A stretch of DNA of 64,000 bases from Liopterus haemorrhoidalis. Lineage: Eukaryota > Arthropoda > Insecta > Coleoptera > Dytiscidae. The position numbers were made by a program, and so were the translations under genes. Where the stretch lies: positions 15,345,575 through 15,409,574 of the forward strand of contig OZ020616.1 of assembly GCA_963971575.1 (NCBI GenBank), written 5' to 3'. The notes under the pieces were generated by a model. That model was given only the letters and a program-made list of their open reading frames with translations, searched no databases and was not told where the DNA came from. Below, piece by piece: positions 28,122-38,400 of this stretch (positions are counted from its first letter, which is position 1; the number at the start of each line of letters is the position of its first letter).

Positions 28122-29411
28122 GTTACAAGTTAATATGAATATGAAAAAACATTTTTTCTTTAAGAAAATCAGTATATATTTTTTAATAACAAAATACATC
28201 TTACATTTCACCTTTAAGAATATTTTCCTTCCTTTTCTTTATATAAACAAAACCGATTTTTTCATAGCTATTCCTTCGGTTTTTTATTATTTTGAACTAC
28301 TTGTTCATTAAGTTCTCTATTATTGGTATTAAATAACTAAAACTGACCTCATTATTTAACAGTTTACATAGTTTACATTGTTGACAAGTTTACAAATTGT
28401 TTAGATAAATTTACACGTAAACGTAAACAATTAAAGTTTACGTGTAAACGCCCATCACTGCTCCAAATGACTCTGTCCTTTACTTTCTTGGCGGCTGTAA
28501 AATGCGCCGATCAGCAAAGACACGGTATTCTACAAATGGCTATTCATATTTGTACCGTTTTACCTGATTTTAGTAAGATATACGAGTTTCCGATACTTTT
28601 TTCATTTAGTTTCAATGAATTAACAACAAAATAACAAAAAAATCGACACTTTTACAACATTCGGCAACACAACTACTATTTACCATAAGATAAATCCTGC
28701 ATTCTAACGTTTGAACAGACTATAGATAAATAAACAATATATTTTTGAATTGCAATATAAAGTGAAAGAAAAGATTGGCATTACTGCATTAGGTGATTTA
28801 CAGAAATCAGATAAATCAAAGTTAATATTAAGTTGGTTATACTGAAACATGACATTTCCTGTTCATTTTCAAAAATGATGAATTTTTGACGTTTCTAAAA
28901 TTGTCAAAAAATGTATTAAGTGTGTGAATTATATTAAGAATTATAAATATTATTAATCATACAGGTAAGAACATTATATTTAAAGTATCTTCTGTCAATT
29001 AGAGAGATTTGTTTCACCTTTTATTAAATGTTTGTATACAAAACTAGTTAAAATTGCATCCTTTTGATTTATTTAATTGCTTCTGTTCAATTTATTGTTT
29101 ATTCATATCGATTTGTTATTCTAATATTAAATTTGACAGCTTATTAAGATTCTATTCGAGTTACATTCAAGTTTTGCCAAGTAATAACGGTAATTATGCA
29201 TGAATATTTAATGAAGAATGACTCAGAGTACATTCTTCGCGTGGCAAAACAGATAATAAACATGTAACCCACATAAATGCGTGTTTCAAACATTCAATAT
29301 ATTGATTTTTACCTGGAGTTTGTCACTTTTTAGGTTATGTCTACAGTAAAAAGTGAACTTGACATATTTCTACAAACGTAGTTATAAAATAAATAATAAA
29401 ATACATGTATA

Positions 29412-29426
29412 ATGTCCAAAGATAAG
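29412..29426 (+). CDS. WDR60: WDR60 exon 1 (predicted, five codons)
   Basis: ATG TCC AAA GAT AAG followed directly by GTATTA. The 100-bp intron 29427-29526 ends in GATTATACTTAG, and the next exon is open in the same phase (AEYGQRNKN). The large exon has no upstream in-frame Met before its stop at 29524, so a short initiating exon is needed and this is the nearest fit. Part of the 5' UTR presumably precedes it. Confidence 0.6.
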
Positions 29427-32400
29427 GTATTATAAGTTAAATTATTAAAACTATATGCACCTTTGTCACCTGCACAGAAATGCACAAATAAATTTGCATA
29501 TAACTAATTATTTCGATTATACTTAGGCTGAATATGGTCAGCGAAATAAAAATGCGAGAGATACTTCAAAAACTAGAGAACAAAGTATTGATAGAAAGAT
29601 TGTTAATGAGAGAAAAGGGGTAAAGCGCACAGATTCAATATCGAAAGATATTAAAAGTAAAGATACGCTTAAGAGGACAAACTCTATTAATAATGACATT
29701 AAAAAAAATACTTCTAAGACATATCGATCTATATTAGATTCATCTCGAACAAAAGATTCAAAAATAACACCATCTTCATCACGTTTAAGTGAAACGAAAC
29801 CAAAATTAGAATCATCTCGAACGAAAGAAGCAAAAATAACACCATCAACGTCACGTTTGAGTGAAACAAAACCAAAGATAGAATCATCCCGAACGAAAGA
29901 ATCAAAAATAACACCATCAACGTCACGTTTGAGTGAAACAAAACCAAAAATAGAATCATCCCGAACGAAAGACTCAAAAATAACACCATCAACATTACGT
30001 GTAAGTGAAACAAAACCAAAATTAGAATCATCCCGAACAAAAGAACCAAAATCATCAACAAGAACAACTACAGATACACATCGTTTAAATTCAAAAACAG
30101 AGATTTTAAAACGTACATCTAGTAATGCATCGAAACCAAATGTGGCCTTAAAGAAAACATCAAAAGATGGCGTTAGTAATAGAGTTACTTCAGAAAAATT
30201 TTTTCCAAAAAAATATCCATTTAGTTCCCATTTACACGAAGGAGAAAATACCCCAAAACAAAAAGTACAAAATGAACAGGAAAATAAAGAAATCATTGAA
30301 AGTGATAATTCACAAATTGAAAGTGCCAAACCCAGACCGAAATTACAACGTGAACGAACCTTAACGAGAATACTAAGTCCTGATGAAGTTAAAGTCGTAC
30401 AAGAGATTATTAAGAATAAGGATAGAGTAGAACGTCCTCGTACTGCAACGATACGCAAGGGACAATTAGAACAACGTAATGATTCAGTCAATGATAGTTC
30501 GGAAATGACTGACAGCCTCTCAAACGCATCTACGGTATTAAATATGGAATTAAATGATCGAAAATCACGCAAAAGTGTTGAAACTCAAAAAATAATCACT
30601 CAAGATACAAAGAATTCAGGAAATAAAATTAACGAAGAATCAAAATATGGAAGAATATTGAAAAATGCGAAAAAAACAAATTTAGAAACATCCAAAACTG
30701 AAGTAAAAGAACCAAATATATTAAGCGATACAATAGAACAATCAGCAAAAAACAGTATCAAAAATTCAACAGAATCTTTACATGAACTATCTTCAAAATC
30801 AAACATTTTACCAAGTACTTCCAAACATATTGATTCTGAAATTTCCGATACTTCATTGAATGAAGATTACGAAGACGATTTTGATTCTTACGAATCAGAT
30901 TTCGAAGAATATATTTCAAAGTCTGAATCATCTACTCCTAGCGATATTAATACTGATTCATCAAGTAGTGAATCGGAAGATCATATTGAAATGACCCAAA
31001 AACGAATAAATTCTGCTGAAACAGATGAAGAAAAAAAATTAGATTCCGGAACTTACGATTTACCAGAATTAAAACATAAACAAGTACTTGATAACATAAA
31101 AGAAGCTATCGAGAAAGAAAATTTAAATTTGAATAAAAAAATTGAAACCGTAAGTAACCTGGCATCTTTGTCTGATGAAGGTTTTGATGAAAAATTTTCA
31201 TTAAACAACGGCTTCATAAACTTTGACTTAAAAAAGAGACAGAAAAAATCAAAAAACAAAAGAGGTGAACGCTTAATGAATATGATACGTCTCGATGCTG
31301 TTTCTTACAGTTTATTTGATCAAAAAGCTATTTCTTACGATGAATTTATGCAGAGTTACGGTCGGAGTGGAACAGTTCAAGTATCAGCGCAAACTGGAGA
31401 TGATAACGTTAACGAAGAAGTTCAAACAGAAGAGATTATATATAAAAATAAATGGACACAATACCCTGTCCGATTACCAAATACACAAAATATATCTTAC
31501 AACCATTTGGGAGTTGGAGAAGATCCTCCTGTAGAATTAGAAAAAGAAAATCAACCTGATAATACTAAAAAACTAGAAAACTTTCTACAAACCACTGGGC
31601 AATTAATGTTGGCACTACTGGAAAGGAAGTCGGATGTAAAACAGAATATTTATAATAACGATAATAAAATACCTTTCAGTGAAGGATATTTTAAACTTAA
31701 TATTGAAGAGTATCCTTTTTTAAATGGAAGATCTGTTACTTATGTGGGGTTTTCGGAGAGTTCAACGTTGTTGACTGTCCATAAAAGTAATACGGAAGTG
31801 TATATGAATGCGGATGAGCAGTTGTTGTCAAGATCGTGTGTTTGTGTGTGGAATCTTTTAGAGCCAACTCGTCCAGAGAAGATTTTAGTTTCGTCTGGGG
31901 AAATTAATAAGGCTTGCTTTGATAACAAGCATAGTTATTTGGTTTTTGCTGGAATTCAAGATGGGTAAGAATTTTTTTCTTTTAATTTTTATATTTAAGA
32001 AATACAGTTGAACACGATTTGAATTGAGTGGGTTTACTTATACGCGGCGACTTAACTTGGACAAAAGGCATAAGGTCCTCAGCATCAAAGTCTATTCAAG
32101 TTAACTAGAAAATGATATAAATGGTATATATAACTATAATATAAACTAGCAGACCCCGTTGCCAACAACGTTGGCAAACTGATATCGAATAAAAATCAAT
32201 ATAAGCAGGAATTAATTATTAAAATTTGCATGATTCTGCATATATTAACAAAACAAAAACGTTTCTTGATTATACCTGGGAAATCCTAAAAACCGCTTAA
32301 TGCGTGTCGTTTAAAAAATAGTATCGGGCTTCATACGGCCCGCTGCCCATATGCTGGATATCAATGTTATAGCTGTTTCTGATTATACCTAGGAAATCCT

Positions 32401-35400
32401 AAAAAGCCGCTCAATGCATGTCGTTTAAAGTTTAAAAATTAGTATCGGGCTGGATAGGGCCCGCGGGCCATATGCTGGACAACAGTGGTATAGCTGTTTC
32501 TGATTATACCTAGGAAATCCTAAAAAAACCTCAATGCATGTCGTTTAAAGTTTAAAAATTAGTTTCGGGCTGGATACAATGGTATAGCTGTTTCTGATTA
32601 TACCTAGGAAATCCTAAAAAGTCGCTCAATGCATGTCGTTTAAAGTTTAAAAATTTAGTATCGGGCTGGAGACGGCCCGCGGGTCATTATACGTTGCGTA
32701 ACATCAATTCAAAACCTGCCCCTGACACAACAACCTTCGCTCGAGTCACTGTATGTAGTGCAATGCTCTGCTCTAGTGTCTGGTAAGCTATCTGTTTCGT
32801 CGTATACGTCGCCCCCTACTACTAACTTCGTTACCGCCCACACCCCGCAAAATTACAGTGTTTAAAGTTTAATTTCAGTACATTTATTGAAGTGTAATTT
32901 GTAGTTGAGCAGGTGTTAAATGCCGGGCATTTAATTTTATGTGGTACATCTCAGTGTCGGTCATCTGAATTTACAATAGATGGATTCTGTTTGCAAACAA
33001 GTGCATTATGTTCATTGCCTCATGAAATAAAATCAGTTTTAGTTCGACAGGAGCAGCTAAAAGTTAAAAATGCAATTTGCAAGTGCAAGCATATTACTGT
33101 AGTTTTGTTTTTCTGCGACAAATGTAATGAACAAACTCGCATAGTATCAATTACTTTTTAACTCAAAATATATTCCCATGCCTTCCTCCTGTCCATAACC
33201 AAATCTGGACTTAATATTAACTTTCTCTCCATTTTTCTTAAGATAAGAAAAAAACTAAGATGCCTATCTTTGTCCTGTCTTGAATGACAGCCAAAAACAC
33301 TACAATTTGTTCTACTTTATAGTTTTTCACAACTTCTATCGACATTCTAACAAAAATAAACACTAGAACATATGTATGTAATAAGTTCAAACAGTACTAG
33401 AGCGCCTAGTACAATATATGAACACCAAACTGCGTATTCGAGCGTGTCAGTTTTCAATAAGGGTTTTTTGGTGGTCATACCTACAACACCCTAAAAATCA
33501 GAAGGGTGCACATAGAACTTTTTACATAAGGGCGCCTTACATGTCGGCGGCGCTCCTGATTCTATCAATTGTATTTTAATATATATATAATTACATAATT
33601 TTTAAATTTAAAATCAGAAGAAAAATATCACTTCGATGAAAAATATTTACTGTTCGGAATATAATATATAGTGCGTTCAAAGGTGAGTTTGCAGTACAGG
33701 GCATATGGAGTAGTTCTTTTTCATACTCTCTAATGGGTTTACACAATGACACTATCCTTTTCTAGCTTGTCGACGTTGCCAGCTCTAAAACGCGCTAATC
33801 TGTGAAGACGCAGTATTCTACAAATGGACATTTGTTTTCGTTGAGTGTTATTTTCAGTTTAATAAGAGTTGATTTTTGTAAATCATGCGAGTTTTTCATA
33901 TTATTATAATTGACACATTTTACATTTTTACAACATTTGGCAACACCGCTCCCATTTGCCATAAGAGTTATACTGCAAACTCACCTTCGAACGCACTATA
34001 GATGTTTCGGGTTCATCAAATACAGATATAACCTTACTTTGTGAATATTGTATTATAAAAATTATATATTTAAGATCATATTTCTCCTAAAGGTATGTTA
34101 CCGATATAGTAAATCATAAATTAAAGCAATACAAAATGTTTTTCATACATTTTGGACTTGGTAACCTCTTCAACTTTCTGTAATCCTGATATTAGAAACT
34201 GTTAAAATCAGAACCCAACAACAGCGGCAACAGTAGCAAGTCAAATCAGTAGCTTCCATATAATTAATTTTTCTGTTTTTTTCTTTCATATATTTAATTT
34301 ACTATTAGTATTAAATATATGGTCGCCTAGTTCCATTTCTCTTAATAATTATTCTTATTTATCACTAGCTGGCGTGCCCCTATTTCGTACAGATTTTATT
34401 AAATAGATTTTTGTTGATAAGTGAGATTTTTTTCTCACTTATCAACAGTTTTCAAGTTAGGTAACGCACCCCATGGTCTCCCAAATATACATCTTATTAA
34501 ACAATATACTGAATAGAGAAGAACTGTTTCTTCATTCTTATCACTTTGCCTATATGCATTTTTGCTGTTAAGTAAATGATAATGATATATTTGAAAATCA
34601 TAGCTAATACTCCCCGTAGCCCCCTAAATAATCTATATCATAAACTGAATTGAACAGAGAAGAGTCCTTGTTCATTGTTTACAATTTTTCTTATATACAT
34701 TTCTGCTGTTAAGTAAATGATAGGTGAAATATTTCAAGTATATAGGTAACACTCCCCTTAGCCACCTAAATAATCTTCTTATTAAAATGTGAATTAAACT
34801 GAAAAGAAATTTTTCTTCAATCTAAACAAATTTTCATATATAGATTTTTGATGTGCATAATAACTCCCCAAATACTTTTCCAATTGAAAAAATGCACACA
34901 ATAAAAAAGAGTTATTTTATTATTATAAACAATTTTTGTAATATAAGTTTTTACTGTTACGTCGCATTCAGAGCTGTTAAAATTAAGAGGTTGTAGACTG
35001 TGCTTTGTTAGCTATAACTTATGTTTCTATGCATTCTTTTTAACGTTGCTCATAGCGTTCATAGCGAATTATAAATTAATACGTTACGAATAGTCCGCCA
35101 TCTGTGAAATTTGAAACCTACTATTTAGCTTCGTAAAATATTTTATATGTATTATCGTTCTTATAATTCTGTTGTCTTAGATTTTAACTACCTAATTACT
35201 ACCGTCTCTGTAATTTTGAGCAAGATTTGTTAATTATGACATTATGTTAGGTTATGTAAAGGCATCCGATAACTACAGTGTCACCGATAGAATGCGACAG
35301 AGAATGTGTTTATATATCTGTCTCATTAAAACATCTCACTAGCTATAAGTTTAGAAAATTATGCACAATCCACAACAAACAGCGTATTAAATTTGGAGGT

Positions 35401-38400
35401 CTGAACGGTTTCACGTCTTACCATATGACAAACTTTCTGATAACAGTGAATAGTCTATAATCTACAGTGCATAAGCTATTGATTTAATGAGCTCTGATTG
35501 CGGCTTTAAGCCAAAATACATTTTTACGTTTTTACTGTTAATAAGGGAGATATATCTAAAATTTAGTTTTAGGGTATTTCCCTGCAACTACCCAAATGTT
35601 CATCCACATAAAAATGGATATAATAAATAAGATTTGTTTTCTTATTATAAACAGTTTTTGTTTTATAAATTTTTCTGTTAAGTCAATCACATACTCTTCT
35701 CATTTTTATTAAACAGATTAAAAAAATGTGATAACTTAAAATCTTTCCAACAGAATAGGGATTTGCAGCTAAGCACCCTACCATCTGGTGAGCGTTTCAT
35801 GAACTTGTGTACATCAGATAACATTTCGTTTTGTGTATTGGTTTTGTATGAAGTTTGTTTTTAAAGTTTTATTATAATCATTGAAAAATGTATAATACAT
35901 ATTGTTGTGTGCCTATGTGCAATTCATTGAAAAGAAGAAACCCGGAAATATCGTTTCATTTGTTTCCACTAATATCAGACACCGTACGGTTCGAAACAAA
36001 ATTGGGAAAGCAAGAGGTTAGGAATCGACGCGATGTTTAGATAAACAATTTAAAAATTGGAAAAAAAGTGAGCCCTTATATCAAAGTTTGCTGCTCATTA
36101 CATTTTAATGATAGTGACTACAAAAAATATTTTCAATTTTGTATTTATTATCGCATCTCTTGAAAATTCCTGTTATTGTGTGTGGGTTTGTAATGCACAA
36201 GTTTGTAGGCATAATGCATAAATCTTTATGAACTCTCTGTTTTTTTTCAGTGACTCCACACAATATTATATGCCCAGCATTGTAGATTTCTACTCCTTGG
36301 TAAACAACACGGGAATTATTATTTCCCCCAATATAGTTAAAATAATCGACAATGGAAAACCGCCATAACTTAAAACCAGATCACAAAATGTAGTATTTTA
36401 GATGTTTACAAGTAATGTCACTTCACAAAATCAGAAAATCCCAAACAATTATTTATTTTTTGTCGTTTTTTGATACACTTTTCGCTATTATTTACTAGTA
36501 AATGTCAAGTGGTATCTGATTTAGAATGGTTTCAAAAAAATCCGCGTGGCGCTACGATCTTAAAATTTTTCCCCTATAGACCATATTAATGTGTCGTCAC
36601 ATACATGTGCTGCCATCTGAGAGCTGAGTACTTTGGAAATCTTTGACTGGTTTAAAATACATGTGACATTACTTTTGTTACCTTAATTTTATGAATATCT
36701 TCAATTTTGGAGCAAAAAATATGTATTTTTGATAAATATATACTAATATATACAGTCCAGATACATTATATTATAGAATAATGATTTTATAAATATATAA
36801 ATAAGGATTCGAAGTTATATTTATAGATTACGTTTTTAAATAATATGAAAATCTAAATATATTTAGTATTTATTTAATCAACACTAAGTAATCATTAACA
36901 TTTTGTTTTACAATGCATAATGGTGTATTGCTTTGCTCCAAATTGTAACCATTACAGCTACATTCTTAATTGCATATTTTTTCGTTTTTTGACAGATGAA
37001 AATGAAAAACAATAATGGATAAAATAAAAACAACATATTGTTACTTTAAACGATTTAGATATGGCATACACACTTATTGCTAAAGTCCGTTTACCATAAC
37101 TATGAAATGACGTCACAGTTGAAAAACTCACCTTGTTGCCAATTCGTAAACTGTCAAAAAAAGTTAGGTTATATCGAACAACTTCTAAAAATATATTGAA
37201 ATCCTATATTTTGTGTCTCTTTCTATCCCATAGAAATTGGAGTGTGCCGAAACAATAATGGGTGTGGCCTTTCATGTTTTTTCTCATTCTAATTTACATG
37301 TGTTAAAAAGTGATGAAAATTACATATTTTGTGTCTCTTTCTATCCCATAGAAATTGAAGTGAGCTCGAAACAATAATGGGTGTGGCCTTAACAACGATT
37401 GAACAATCCAATTTCAAACTGGCAACATTGAAAAAATGTACCAACATTAAATAAATAAATGTACTAACTGAGTTATGGATTGATGTTGATTAAAACATAT
37501 CATAACGTTGGTACTTAAATTAACCAAGTGTGACGTCATCTCATAGTTATCGTAAACCGACTTTATGTTACTTGCCATAATAACCATTATTAACGTAAAA
37601 TTTTCAAAATTAACCTGCAAAATAATATTGTTCTGCAAAAATAATGACATTGAATTATAATGTATAAAATAAGAATTTTAATAAATAAATATTGACTTGT
37701 AATTTGGATGTGAAGCATTCTCTTACTTTGAAAATTTAATTTATATTTCCAAAATACAATTTAACAAAAAAAAAACAACATGCTAAATTCAAATAAAAGG
37801 AATCAAACCGGGAGGCGGCAGCACTGAATCCCATTTTGTGACGTAGTTAGTAATATGGTCTATTGAGAACTGACACGCTCGGATACGCAGTCTGGTGGTC
37901 AAATACATATTGTACTAGACGCCTGTAGTACTGTTTGAACTCATTACATATGTGTTGATTTTGTTAGAATGTCGATAGAAGTTGTGAAAAACTGTAAAAG
38001 TAGAATAAATTGTAGTGTTTTTGGCTGTCATTCAGGACAGGACAAAGATAGGCATCTTAGTTTTTTTCTTTTCTTAAGAAAAATGGAGGGAAAGTTAATA
38101 TTAAGTTCAGATTGGAAAAGATTTGGTTATGGACAGGAGGAAGGCATGGGAATATATTTTGAGTTAAAAAGTAACTGATACTATGCGAGTTTGTTCATTA
38201 CAGTTGTCGCAGAAAAACTAAACATTAATATATTAATAATAATAGCTAATAATATTAGATGCTTCTGTCCAACTAAAACTAATTTTATTTCATGAAGCAC
38301 TTGTTTACAAACAAAATCCATATATTGTAAATTCAGATGACTGACTCTCAGATGTACCACATAAAATTAAATGCCCGGCATTTAACACCTGTTCAACTAC

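Larger units (their letters stand above)
26845..28460. mobile_element. hAT MITE, CAGTGATGGGCG ends (nest level 2)
   Basis: CAGTGATGGGCGCGTAAG and TTTACGTGTAAACGCCCATC then ACTG. Flanks CTCTCAAT (26837-26844) and CTCCAAAT (28461-28468) form an imperfect 8-bp duplication. Same family as 25396-26060. Confidence 0.85.
26766..28722. mobile_element. TA-type MITE, TAGTCCGTTCAAACG ends, interrupted (outermost of a nest)
   Basis: TAGTCCGTTCAAACGTTAGA at the left and TCTAACGTTTGAACAGACTA at the right, flanked by TA on both sides. The interior matches the uninterrupted relative at 33669-33998 on both sides of the insertion (CTAATGGGTT left, TATTCTACAAATGG right). Confidence 0.88.
23744..29411. other. 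Intergenic region between transferrin and WDR60
   Basis: 5.7 kb separating two + strand genes. Most of it is hAT and TA-type elements listed below. 23800-24066 and 28730-29411 hold only AT-rich sequence; no clear core promoter could be assigned upstream of WDR60. Confidence 0.7.
36578..37862. mobile_element. TIR element, ATAGACCATATTA ends, carrying a THAP remnant
   Basis: ATAGACCATATTAATG at the left; the right end TAGTTAGTAATATGGTCTAT is its inverse, followed inward by GTGACGTA against TCGTCAC. The same terminus appears at 63883-64000. It holds THAP remnant 2 and a nested MITE (37081-37565). Superfamily not certain. Confidence 0.6.

Noticed and set aside
29538..30572. 344-codon open frame on the - strand
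   Set aside because: It is the antisense shadow of WDR60 exon 2, kept open by the codon bias of the Ser/Lys-rich repeat.
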